Under the pieces are notes generated by a model, which saw only the letters and a program-made list of their open reading frames with translations, made no database searches and was not told where the DNA came from. A stretch of 64,000 bases of DNA from Flammulina velutipes (lineage: Eukaryota; Basidiomycota; Agaricomycetes; Agaricales; Physalacriaceae): the NCBI GenBank assembly GCA_011800155.1, contig CM022368.1, positions 1,736,001-1,800,000 of the forward strand, in the 5' to 3' direction. The position numbers were made by a program, and so were the translations under genes. Of the stretch, positions 34,102 to 45,968 are shown in pieces (within the stretch, counting starts at the first letter, position 1; every line of letters begins with the position of its first letter).

Positions 34102-36463
34102 TCAATCCACGACTACGAGCCCATCGTAGCTCTCTTTCATCAGACTCTTCTTCAAGATATTGAGGGGGTTGAACTCATCCTGCTTCGCCTTCCCAAATTC
34201 ATCCTCCAGCTTATCGAACCCATCGTCGTCCTCGGTATCGCCCATGAACACCTTGAACATCGCAGCAGAGAACCCATTCATCATCGCAACACCTTTCCGG
34301 TCCGCCGTCACCTCTTTTGTCCCGCCGTTCCCCAGGTCCCAAAACACAATTTGGGGAACCTCATAGCCGGCTTCCACGTACGCTTTCTCGATGGCATCAT
34401 ACGTCGTTTCCCAATCCTTAGCAACCTTGTCCGTATCCTCTGTTTCGACATCATAAAAGTGACGGGAACGATCATATGTGGTTGAAGCGGAATCGAACTG
34501 CATGTCTGAGAAAACGAACAAGCGCTTGACCATATCCTCCGGCTTGACATTGTTGTTTTTGGCGAGCGGTAGAAGAAGGTCGAGAAAGACGGCTCGGAAA
34601 TCCGTGTTCATAGACCACGCAGATTTCACCATGTTCGTCACTGTATTGCTGACGGAGGCGGTAGGATCGATCTGAATGAATTCGGGGGTAGCAGAGAAAG
34701 TGATGAAGCCATTGTTGAACGGTGGTTTTGAGACACGAGCGAGGATGAGGGTGAGCGCGAGGGCCGGCATAATTGGCTCTTTGGCACTAGAGCCGATGCC
34801 GCCCATGGATCCCGACACGTCGCAGATGGCAAGGGAGTTCTCTATTGTTCCCGCGTCTGCGACTCGCTGCAGAAGAGTGGCCCACTGCGCCTCCGCAACT
34901 CGAAGTTTGGAATCGGCTATCTGCCTCCTATACTCTTCAAGTAAAGGCATCTTCCCGGGTTTGTTATCCCTCGCCATGGAGTACTTGAGTATCTCATACA
35001 AGAGTTCGTTTGGCATGAGAGTTGCCCCGCTGATAGATTTCTTGCCGCTTTCGACGTCAATGAGGTACTTTTGGAAACCTTCTGGGTCGTGTGTTAGGAA
35101 GTGCTCGTTGTTTTTCTTCATACACAGGGATGCGACGCGATTGTAGTTGATCTTGTCCCATTCGTTTGCCGTCATTCGGCGCTCTGGGAGCTCGAGGGTT
35201 TTACGAAGTGGTGCAAGGATCCAGCGCTGGTAGAAGTATCTGAGAGCAAGATCTTTGTCTCGAGAGGTGATGTCTGCGTTTTTGAGAGTGGAGGGGAACG
35301 ATATCGGAATCTGGTCACGAGAGTGATAGAGAAGTTGGCCGATGGCGGTGGAGATATTGGTATTGAGGTCGTGCGCGCCACCCATAGTTGGGGCCCATTT
35401 ACTGGCGAGGGAGATTTGCCTGAGCTGAACACGGCGATCTTTACTTTCTTTCATATCCATTGCGCGGTAGAGGGTCGATATATCCGTGATAAGCTGAGCA
35501 GCAAAGAGACGAGCGGTGGCAATGTAGAGGGCTCTGTACTTGGGCTGCTTCACTGCGAGCTCGAGTAAAGAAAAGCGCTCGTCAGCGAGGGTGATCTTCC
35601 TGGCCTGAGCAAGCTCCTTCTGGCGCGCGTTATTCTCTTCCACGGGAATTTTAGGCGTATCCGATTCTGGGTGGTCGGTGGTGGAACCTGGCGCCTTTCG
35701 TTTGCCGCGGCGAATCGGAGCTTTCGTATTCTTCTCCTCGGTCTTTTCAACGAAGTTGTGAAGGAATTTTGGGTATTTCTGACCGAGCTGGCCATTGGTG
35801 GCAAGAGCGAGGATGTTCAGAATGTCCTTCCAGTACCCATGAGCGCCCAAAGCGCCTTCCTTTTTCTTCTTTTTGATGGTGCAGACAGGCTCGCAAAGGA
35901 GGTGGAGATTGACGATGGCCGTACGGGGATGGTTGTCGTAAAGCCAACTCCAAGCACTATCGATGATCATCAGCTACAATGCAAAAATCAAAGCTCAATG
36001 ATACTGACCGATAGAAGGCTTCCTTATCACCCTTACCATCGTGAACACTCCTCAGCTGCCAGATCATACGCAGAGCGAGGTTAGGCTCCTCTGCCCACGC
36101 CTTGTCCAGGTGTTTAGCCATCTCTTCTGCGGTACTATACGACGTCAACGCGGTAAAAGCATCCAGTGTGCCAGAGAGCGTGGATTTCAGCGCCGGGGCA
36201 TCATTTTCGGTGTGCGTCCGGTTAGAAACTTCCTTGAGAGCCTCCATCAGCACATTGCTGGGCCCAGCTGGGGCAGGAGGCTTTGCCGTTGAAGGAGTCG
36301 AGGCTGGGAGCAGGACATCGAGATAGTTGGAGTCGAAGAGCTCTGGAATCTCTGGCAAGGAAAGTTTTTGGCTGGTGAGAGCAACATTGTGCGATGAGGT
36401 CGACATTCTGGTGATGAAAGATAAAAACGGCACCCGTTGGGCCGTTCTTAAGGCGGTGATCAT
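34102..36463 (-). CDS. DUF2828 protein with von Willebrand A-like domain
   Basis: Large cytosolic protein of the DUF2828 family, known in fungi, plants and large viruses, whose biochemical role is not established. Two exons join in phase: the first ends DGKGDKEAFYR and the second begins AWSWLYDNHPRTAIVNLHLL, with a short intron near 35957-36000. The C-terminal half contains NSLAICDVSGSMGG, a DxSxS metal-ion-dependent adhesion motif of vWA folds, and later DMVKRLFVFSDMQFDSAS and PQIVFWDLGNGGTKEV, which match the family's vWA-like strands. The total is about 770 residues. An alternative start at 36406 (MSTSSHNVALTS) is possible. There is no link with the neighbouring F-box or kinesin genes. Confidence 0.85.
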
Positions 36464-36613
36464 GGTCCAATCGAGCAGCGTGGGACTCTTACTTTACTCA
36501 TACGATGACTCTGACTTGACTCTAAGCTCAACGTTCGGAAGCGCGATAAAATAGAAATGCTAATAATGTTAGGACGTATGTACAATAAATCAATAGAAAG
36601 TACAGTACTGACT

Positions 36614-39600
36614 TCATCTAAGTCGCCGAGAACCTCTAGTCAGATACACATTTCGCGAATCCACCAGCGGTTCCAAAGGGTCCTTTATTTTGCTCTTTTC
36701 CTTTCCCGCCGTGGGTTTCAGCAGACGGGACTGTGGTGGTTGCGGTAGTGATGGTGGGGAGTCTGCTACTGAGGATTGAGTCGTTGCCGTCAAGGTCGAC
36801 GAGTCCTCTACGCTCTCTTCATCCTCTTCATCGTCCGGTAAAGGCAAGTGTTGTGGAGTAAACGTCTCGTTCCCAACCTCGGACATCCCTCTAGTTCTCC
36901 ATGACTTGAGAATCGCTTCCCGGCTCTCCGTAAGCTCCCACTCATCCACGTAATTCCATGGTCGTTTGCGAGGTGTGGACCCGGTCGAAACATCCGGCTT
37001 GGCCCCATCATTGGACAGTGCTTTGGTAGCACCGCCAATTGAAGATATTTGTGCGCTCGCAGATTCTTCGAACTCGTCGACATCATGAGCGATCGCTGAA
37101 CCCTATACCATAAACCTCAGACACGGTCAGATGAACGAAATATGAACATACGGTAGATGAAACGTTGTCAATTAAACTTTCAATGTTGCTGGAAGTCGAG
37201 GCCATAGCAGCATCCAAGTCTTGGAATTGGGAACCGAGGTCAGACCCCAATTTCTCAGTGATATCCAGACGTATCCGTTTCGCCCTATGGTGCTGTTCGA
37301 AGTCTGCGATTTTAGTCAGTCATTTGAGTTGTTAAACTAATTGTCGAAACTTACTGCTTGAGCAGGATTCATTCATCGCCTCAGCTTGTTGCTGGATCTC
37401 TTGAGAATATGTCGTGATTGAACCCGACACCGACGTCCCCAGGTCCGAGAGCTCTGATTTGACAGAACTTTTAGCACCATTCAAAGACTAGAGAATTGAT
37501 GAGGATCGTTAATCACCCAGAAAGATAGACTTACCTTGAACGCGCCATCCCTCGTTCTCTTCACATCTCCATTCTTCTTCTCCATCGTCGCTGCGATCGC
37601 CATTCCCTCACTCTCCATAGACTCGAGCACCTCGTCATGCTTGCTGATAAACTGTTTCAACGATGCCTCCCCAGACTCGTTGTCGCGCTGGATAGTTTGG
37701 AACGATGCCTTCAGAGCCGCGTCCCGTTCCACTACGAACGTGCCCAACATCCCGGATATGCGCTGCACCAAATCGGCCTTGGCCGCATTCGCAGCTGTAC
37801 GCTCCGTCTCCAGCGATTGTATCAACCGCTGATTCTGTTGGCGAAGTCGCTTGATCTCCGCGTTCGCAGCGTCGGAAGCGAGAGATTTGACACTGAGAAT
37901 GGTTTGGCGCTCCCCTTCGATGAATTTGAAGGCGTCTCGCAAGACACTTTCCACGACCTGGCCCATGAGTTTCAAAGCCTTCTCCGCGTCAGCAAAGGCG
38001 CCCAGGCCGGTTGCCTCAACCCGAGCGCAAAGGTCGGTACACGTCAGGCTAAGCGTAGCTCCCCATGTGCCGAATCCGTCTCTGAATGTCTCGTGCGTTT
38101 CTCGGAGCATTTGTTTGACAACATCTAGGGCCTCCTCTTCCGAACTGTCTTGCACGGCCATGACATTCATGGCCTCCTTCAGCTGCTGAACGTGGGAATG
38201 TATCCGCTTCGACTGTGATGCCAAAGATGACAATTCAGAGGAGCCAAACTCTTCCGCTTCTCGTAGAAGTTTACTTGTGTTGGTAGACGAGGCTTTGACG
38301 AAATCGTCCAGCTTCCGTGATAGATTCCTATTCGCCGAAGCAATGACTTTCCCATGGGTTACCACGGCCTTGGTGTTCGAAGCCATAACGTCGGATTTAC
38401 GATCTGAGAAATTTTATTAGGAACGACTCAACGAGTAGGCGAGAAAGACTTGCCAAGTTTCTCAAACAGGTCGCCGACGTCACGTATACTCTCACCCGCC
38501 ACGGTCTTCAGTGTTCCCGCCACTCCGTCAAGCACGCTCTCCGTCTGCTCGAAGGCCTTTCGATACACAACCTCTTCTTCGAATGCGCGCTTCACGGCAC
38601 CCAGTTCCGCTTTCTTCTCAACCAGATCCTCCTCAGCTAGATCCAATCTTTGCCGGGTGTCCTTCAATTCCGTCTCCCTCTTCTTCAACATCCCTATGCT
38701 TTGGTCAAACTCATCCCTTACCGCCATCAACTGATTCTCCACAATGGCAACCTGCTTCTTCGCCTCGTCCAATTCCGTCTGTCGTAGTTCCTGCTCCGCC
38801 GAGATTTGATTCCAGGTTTCTTCAGAGAAAAATATCCCGTTCTTTTCGCGCGCGGCGAGGACATCGGCTTTGAGCCGTTCGATTTCCGCAACGTATTCCT
38901 TGATGAGCGAGTTTTTCGTCATACGCTGGTTGAGCTCTGGTTTGTTGCGAATGGATTTAGCATGCATGGCGTAATCGAGTGTTGAGAGCGTTTCCTCCAG
39001 ATTACAACGGGCGGGAGAAACAGTGGCAATTATGCATGTTTTCGTTCGACCTCCTAAAGAATCTTGTAGAAGACGCGTAAGTTTCGATTCCCTGGGATAC
39101 GATTCAGTATACAGTTAAAGAGAATGTCTCGCACTTACCGGTATGGAACATGTTGAGTTTTCTCGACCAGAGCATTGATTACACGTCCGAGGGTAAGAAG
39201 ACTCTGATTGATCATACCGGCCTCGCGAGCTCTTGTATTTTGAGCACCCGAGCGACCGATGTTTTCAGAGCCGGCCAAGTCAACGAGGTTGAGCTTGCCT
39301 GTCTTCAAGAGGTCCTCGCCAACGATGCCCGTCTCCTTAATGTGGACAGTGATGGTGAAGATGGAATGAGAGCGGCTGGAATGGTCGTTGAACTTGGTAG
39401 CAGCGGTCTGTCGCCGGTCGCTTCCTTTGGTTAGGAGAGCAAGAGCATCGGCAGAATCCTTGACAGCAACTTCCTCGACACCTTGAATGTAGACACCACG
39501 CTTGTTGACGTCGTCGAAGATTTTCAAGCCTCCATCGTTATTCTTTGAAGAGTCTTTGCCCATTGGCTGGGAAGTTCCAGCTGGCGCTTGAAGCTCGGGG

Positions 39601-40326
39601 GCTAGTAGGTCGCGCAATTCTTCGTTGTAGAGTTCGATGTAGGATACCTTGACACTGAAGTCCGAGGCGGAGGTTTCGAGATAGTGGAAGAGCCGAAAAA
39701 GGACTCGGGGGATCATGCCAGCATGGACTGAAGGATTGCCCATCGGCGTTGGCGCCAGGTCTCCATGCATTGTGTAACTGTTCATTTAGTTAGTGCATGA
39801 TGTATTGAAGGCAGAAAACTCACGTCTTTCCCGTACCTGTCTGCCCATAAGCAAATAATGTACAGTTGTATCCCAAGAGGACCTGCTCCATCATAGGATT
39901 GACAACTTCATGGTAGATGAGTGCTTGGTCGGCCTCTGGTCCAAAGACCAAGTCGAACGGGTATGTCCGCACAGGAGCCAGCGTAACCAGACCGAGGGTC
40001 GAGGAGGGCGCTGTTGCTTGAATGGAGACTTGATTGCTTTTGGCGCCGTTAGAACTGACGATGATAGGCGAGCTCATCTCCCGTTCTGAGCGGCCACGAC
40101 AGCGAATGACGACTTGGATGTTGGATTCTGCGTCAGACGAGCTCTCTTTTGTTTGAGATTGGCTTGGTGTAGCGTGCCCTCTGGTAGATCTGCTTGTTGA
40201 TGGATCCTCTCCTGAGCGCGTCGACGCTGCTGGCTTGGCCATGACGGACCTGGAGCGGGGTGGTGGCGGCTGCGGCTGTGAAGGCGCATTACGTGCCCTC
40301 GAAGATTGAGGACGGCGCGTCGCCAT
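36614..40326 (-). CDS. kinesin-5 (BimC/Cut7/Eg5) mitotic motor
   Basis: Homotetrameric plus-end motor that slides antiparallel microtubules to build the bipolar spindle. The start at 40326 ([18 protein letters not shown]) opens a Pro/Ser/Arg-rich extension. The motor domain has [14 protein letters not shown]-loop [12 protein letters not shown], switch [17 protein letters not shown], switch [19 protein letters not shown], and [15 protein letters not shown] long coiled coil follows ([17 protein letters not shown] and onward). The C-terminal tail holds the BimC box core [14 protein letters not shown], whose Thr is the Cdk1 site that recruits kinesin-5 to spindles. It ends TRGSRRLR at 36614. At least six introns. 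It is divergent from ELF1 across about 180 bp, so the two likely share a promoter region. Confidence 0.93.
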
Positions 40327-40507
40327 TGTGTTTGACGATGAGGTCGAGACGGTAAGAAGCGAGTTAGCCTGCCTCTTCAAGCAGCAACAAACAAACACGA
40401 GGTCGCGTCGCAGCGTCACGTGCCGTCACCTATTTAGGAACTGAATTTGAAAAGCAGTGAGATTGAGGCTCTGTGAAGGTTGACTACAACGTCCACCTTC
40501 TTCAACA

Positions 40508-40952
40508 ATGGGAAAGCGTAAAAAGTCTTCGAGAAAGCCTGCAGCGCCATCCGCGGCTCGTCGAAAGGAACCGCTTGGTGCGCAACTCTCTTATTGCCAA
40601 AGAACTATCTAATGACTCGCCAGACACTACATTCACCTGCATATTCTGCCATCATGACAAGTCGGTGACCGTCAGAGTGGACCGCAAAGAGGGCGTGGCG
40701 CAGCTCATCTGCAAAGTGTGCGACCAGCGATTCCAGAGCAAAGTGAACCGTACGTCCGTTATCTTCGTAGTTCACTGCGGTAATGCTCACCTCATCCTGG
40801 CAGATCTAACAGAGGCTATCGATATATACTCTGAGTGGATAGATGCCGCAGATGCAGCACAACGTGAGGAGCAGCAAGCACGGCGGCGCCCAGTCGGCGC
40901 ATCGTCAAGCAGAGCTGCTCGTGGACCAGCGGTTGGTAGCGACGATGAGTAG
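40508..40952 (+). CDS. ELF1: transcription elongation factor Elf1
   Basis: Small zinc-ribbon protein (ELOF1) that binds RNA polymerase II and acts in elongation through chromatin and in transcription-coupled repair. The start at 40508 (MGKRKKSSRKPAAPSAARRK) gives the conserved basic N terminus. Three exons join to read LDTTFTCIFCHHDKSVTVRV (first CxxC) and KEGVAQLICKVCDQRFQSKV (second CxxC), then LTEAIDIYSEWIDAAD. Introns are near 40578-40623 and 40750-40800. An acidic/Ser-rich tail ends SDDE at 40952. About 110 residues, normal for fungal Elf1. Confidence 0.92.
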
Positions 40953-41215
40953 AAAAGTATTCTGCGTTGTCTTGTGCATACATTGTATAGTTTTGTGGCC
41001 ATATTATTGCATGTAAACATAATATTGTGAGGACCGGCTGAGGGCACCCCGAAAGGCAACACAGGCAAACATCATTCCGTTCTGTCTCGATCTATCACGT
41101 CCTCATCGCCTTGCATTACGACCACGACTGCCTGGCGACGGCCAGACATCCTTTTACGTTTATTGACCGCCTCTTCTCTTGTTAGAGCAGCCCCTAACTG
41201 ACTTTCGGTGCCACC

Positions 41216-44200
41216 ATGGCTACCTCTGGCAATAACATCAAGGTTGTCTGTCGGTGCGTCAACGTGCTCTACTCATCATACAATGGAGCTTTATAGCGTG
41301 TCTTCGCTGTAGGTTTCGCCCTACAAACTCGCTGGAACAGCGCGAGGGAGGCGAGATCGTCGTTGCCTTTGACGACGACCTCACCACCGCCAAACTGAGG
41401 TCGACTTCTGGTCCAGAGAAAGATGGCTTCACCTTCGACCGCGTGTTTCCAATGGGCACCCAACAGAAGGAGGTCTTTGATTATGGCGTAAAAGAGTGCG
41501 TTTCTATCCTTCTTTACAGGCATCGTGGCTAACAACACCATAGCATCGTCAAAGGTACCCAAATAAATCTCCAAACGGTGTACACCCCTCATACCTCTTA
41601 TTTTAGACGTCTTGGATGGATACAACGGCACCGTCTTTGCTTATGGTCAAACAGGAAGTGGGAAGACCTTTACCATGATGGTGTGTACAACTTAATCTAA
41701 TACTCGATATCAGTCGCTGAATGGCTACAGGGCGCCGATATAGACGATGAGAACCTGCGAGGTATCATCCCACGAATAACGGAGCAGATATTCCAGTCCA
41801 TCGTCGAGAGCGACGCGCACCTCGAATACCTCGTCAAAGTTTCATACATGGAGATCTATCTTGAGAAGATCCGCGATCTTCTGTCCCGTAGGCATTCGTC
41901 AAATCTGAATGAAGCAAAATCATTAACCTTTTCATGTCCGCAGCCCAAAACGATAATCTTCAAGTGCATGAAGAAAAGTCCAAGGGTGTCTACGTCAAGA
42001 ATCTGTCCGATTACTACGTTAGTAGCGCGCGCGAGGTTTATGAGATTATGCGGACCGGCGGTGCTGCCCGAGTCGTTTCTTCCACGAGTACGTATTATGC
42101 ACCTCCCTATCGATTTGGCTCATCCATCAACAGGCATGAATGCTGAATCTTCTCGTTCACATTCTATCTTCCTTATCTCTATCAACCAGCGCAACACGGA
42201 GACCGGCGCGCAGAAGACAGGAAATCTTTACCTTGTTGATTTGGCTGGCTCTGAGAAAGTTGGCAAGACTGGCGCATCGGGTCAGACACTCGAAGAAGCT
42301 AAGAAGATCAACAAGTCTCTATCAGCGCTTGGTATGGTCATCAACGCGCTTACGGACGCCAAGGTGTGTAGCGCACTCTGCGTTGAATTCGGACATTGAA
42401 CTGTTGCCCTCTTCAGGTCAAATACGTCCCCTATCGGGACTCCAAGCTGACTCGTATTCTTCAAGAGTCTCTAGGAGGCAACTCCCGCACGACTCTTATC
42501 ATCAATTGCTCGCCGGCTGCATACAACGAAACAGAGACTCTTTCGACGTTACGATTTGGCATCCGTGCTAAGGCCATCAAGAATTCGGCTCGTGTCAATG
42601 CTGAACTATCGCCGTTGGAGCTCAAGGGCTTGTTAGCAAAGTCTCAGGCCGCCAATACATCCTATCAGAAGTACATCGCTGCTCTCGAGGCAGAGATAGC
42701 CATCTGGCGTTCTGGTGGGAAAGTAGAAGAGTCTGACTACGCTGTCCCTGGGAAACATGGCGCACCCGCTGCATCTGCTGCCGCTGCTGCGCCGCCCAAG
42801 AAGACTACCGCGTCACCATCTGTTTCTTCGCCCGCCTCTCCGAGGAGTCAGACTCCAGTTCCCGTCAACCCGGCTATCGAGAGTTTACGCACGGAGGACA
42901 GCAGACCTCAAACGCCTATTGCTGGCCTCGAGAAGGACGAAAGGGAAGACTTCTTGCGTCGCGAGAACGAGTTAAGCGACTCTCTCGCAGAAAGAGAAAG
43001 TAGTCTTAAGTCGGCCGAGAAGCTCGTCAAAGAGCTCAAGGAGGAGCTTACCTTCTTGAAAGAGCAAGAGGCCTCAGTCAGCAACGTGAGTTTTGTCACG
43101 GAACAATAGCACGCTCTGACATATATCTCGTTCACAGGAAAACAAGACAATGTCGAGTCAAATCAATGAATTGAGGCTACAAGTAGAGAGGTTGGACTAC
43201 GATAACAAGGAGGGTGGCATCACCATCGATATTCTCAAGGAGCAGAATGTCGACGCCAAGACCGAGTTGGAAGAACTCAGGAAGCAGATTGCGGAGCTGA
43301 AAACTGCTCAGAAGGAATCATCTGCCGAGGACAAGGAGAAGCGCAAACAAGAGAAGATGGCTCTCATGATGGCCAAATTCGACGCTGTAAGGCTTTACAT
43401 TCACACCCTCAGTCACCTTGTTGAAACTCTATCCAGCAGGGCGCGTTCTCTGAGAAGGATGAACAACTTCGGCAAATTCTTGCCAAGCTTGACTCCTCTG
43501 ACGAGTCGTCTACGTTGACCGCTGACGATCTCACTGCCATTAGACGGCAACTGGCCGAGGGGCAGAGTCTTGTCAGAGAAACTGTAGACCGTCTTCGTCA
43601 GAGTCAAGAGGAGAATGAGATGATCGTCCGCCGTCGGGATGAACTAGAAAGCCGAGTGGCTACGTTAGAGGCGGATTACGAGGAACTGCTAGGTAATCTG
43701 CCTATTCCATTATGTGTTTACCTGCGCTCATTCCCGATGCAGAGAAGACCATTCATGAAGAGGAGACCAGTAACATTGATATCGCGGAGTCCATGGCGGA
43801 TCTCAAGGTAGGGAGACTAATATTCTTCTTGTTTCGATCTTCGCGTTACTAATCATTCTAAAGAACAAACTTGAAGCTCAATATGCCGCAAAGCGAGATG
43901 CTCACCTAAGCGAAGCGTTAGATCTTAAGCAGCAGTTGGACATGAAAGCGAATGAATTGCGGAACCTCAACGCGTCAATTGATAGCTTGAAGAGCGTCAA
44001 CGAAGAACTCAAGGTCTGTGCCCTTAATCTAAGTTCCTGTACACAAGTAACCGTGCACCTAGCGCGCATTTGCCGTCACATCCGCTGGCATTGAAGGCGG
44101 AAAGAACCTTGCCGAAAGCGCCCAGGATCTAGAAAGGACGCGCAAAGCCATCAATGTGCAACTGGCAGAGTTTGATGGCGTCAAGAAATCGCTCATGCGC

Positions 44201-45024
44201 GATCTTCAGAATCGTTGCGAAAAGGTGATTGGTGTCGCGTCGTAGATACCATCATCACCTACTAACGGTGATCTTTCCTACAGGTCGTTGAATTGGAAAT
44301 ACAACTTGACGAGATCAAGGAGCAATACAACAATGTTATTCGCAACAGCAACAGCAAGGCGCAGCAGAAGAAGATGGCTTTCCTAGAGCGCAACTTGGAG
44401 CAACTTACTCTCGTGCAGAAGCAGGTTTGCCTTCGTCCTCTTCGCTCATTTCTTGGTCTAATCCTTCTTACTAGCTCGTCGACCAGAACTCTTCGCTCAA
44501 GAAAGAGGCTGGTATTGCCGAACGCAAGCTCCTTGCCCGCAATGAGCGCATACAGAACTTGGAAGCTCTCCTTCAAGATGCCGACCGCAGGCTCTCGGTC
44601 CAGAACCAGAAGTTCGAAGCCCAACTACAGGCCGTCAAGGAACGTCTCGATCAGGCTCGAGGTATGTGGCGCGCTCGTTGCCAATTGTTTGATCATTTAT
44701 CTTTGTCAAGCACAAAAAGCCGCCTCGACGTCACCGTTGACATTCGGTCGTATCGCTAAACCACTGAGAGGTGGAGGTGGTAGTGGAAATCCTACATCAG
44801 TGCCTGTTCCTATAAGTGGTGGCGGCGGAAGCGCCAATCCTTTGGCTCGAGTGCAAGGCGAAGACGCAGGGTATGTTTTAGATCTAACCTATAGTCGAGA
44901 TGCTAATTGTCCTCATCATCTTTACCAGACCCGGCGGTAAGTGTGACCACGACGGTATCAAAGATATTCGCGCTGACGAATTTCTACAGCTAAGCGAGCA
45001 TCCTGGTTCTTCAACTCGCGGTGA
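41216..45024 (+). CDS. kinesin-1 heavy chain (conventional kinesin)
   Basis: Plus-end cargo motor used for vesicle, nuclear and long-range hyphal transport. The start at 41216 ([18 protein letters not shown] after splicing) has a good context. The motor has [52 protein letters not shown] and [18 protein letters not shown]. An 11-nt microexon at 41544-41554 supplies part of [16 protein letters not shown] stalk of coiled coils follows from about 42930 to 44690. The tail includes [11 protein letters not shown], matching the IAK autoinhibition motif of conventional kinesins, and the last exon gives [10 protein letters not shown], as in fungal kinesin-1. Fifteen or so introns; some in the stalk were not individually checked. 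Confidence 0.92.
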
Positions 45025-45968
45025 TTCAATCTGCGACTGGATAGCCATGCGGCCCTCTTTAATTCTTCCTTCTCTCATACCCAAATTGTATCTCTCACAT
45101 AGCATCTATCACCTGTTAATGCAGCATATTCACTCGGGGAATATAGATACGGCAGCTGTTTCCTCCCTGCCCTACTTGCTGGAGCGAGACGCCTTTGGAA
45201 TGTTTTGGGAATGTTATTCCGCTAATTGTGGGAAGCTGGGAGCGCCGCGGCTTCTAACATATATTGTCGCTCAGCCGGGTCTGGCATCACGGTCCTGCCC
45301 AATGACAGAATGCTGTGACATAGATATATTGACGGATCTCGGTTGAGATTTGAGCAGACGGAGGGTACGGGCGCGCTGTGACCTCAAGGAGTTCGGGTGG
45401 ACGACATGAACGCAACGGAAAGTAGTCACTACTTACCGTTCGCTGCCGTGCTGAACATTGAACGCGAAGATGAATCTTAGGAATACGTCACGAACGCGGC
45501 CCTGCGTTCCCGTTAAACATTTGAAACGCGGGCCAAGATTTATTCTTGAATTGCCTCCGCGGTAACCATTTTCATTTTCATTCCTGGTAGAGGTATTTTC
45601 GGTTGGGTTTCCTCCATCTCTTTGGGTTATTCTCGTGTCCTTTGTTGGACTCTGTCGCTCTTTGCTTCCTGCTCTCACCCCATCCACACACTAATACTAA
45701 GGCCGTTCACGCCTGGCCCCTCCCGTAAGTCGCGTCAACGCTTACCGACTGTCCTCGTTCCCGACCACGTTCATTGACTATTTGTTTTTTATGTATTCAG
45801 ACCGCCCTCCTCATAAACAACCCTTCCTACTCTCCGCCTCTTTCTCCCTTTGTTACTCTCTTGCGTAATTTCGAGTCTTGCGCCAGCAAGTATGTCGTGT
45901 CAATCTGTCTCACTGTTGTGTTCTGACTCATTTTTCAACAGGCATAATATAGCATAGCAAACTACTCA
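45025..45968. other. kinesin-1 3' region and Pumilio promoter/leader
   Basis: About 940 bp without a convincing gene. The second half (about 45590-45880) is rich in C and T, typical of a fungal promoter/leader. A leader intron is likely at 45890-45941 (GTATGTCG to CAACAG) just before the Pumilio ATG. An 84-codon minus-strand frame (45433-45687) has an N/G/R-rich composition and no family signature, and is not called. Confidence 0.45.
45890..45941 (+). other. probable 5' leader intron of the Pumilio gene
   Basis: GTATGT donor after CAGCAA and a pyrimidine-rich tract ending TTTTTCAACAG lie 27 bp before the ATG. Length (52 nt) equals neighbouring introns. No coding sequence is on its 5' side, so it would be a leader intron. 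Confidence 0.45.

Noticed and set aside
45433..45687. 84-codon minus-strand frame between kinesin-1 and Pumilio
   Set aside because: Low-complexity composition and no recognisable domain; likely chance.
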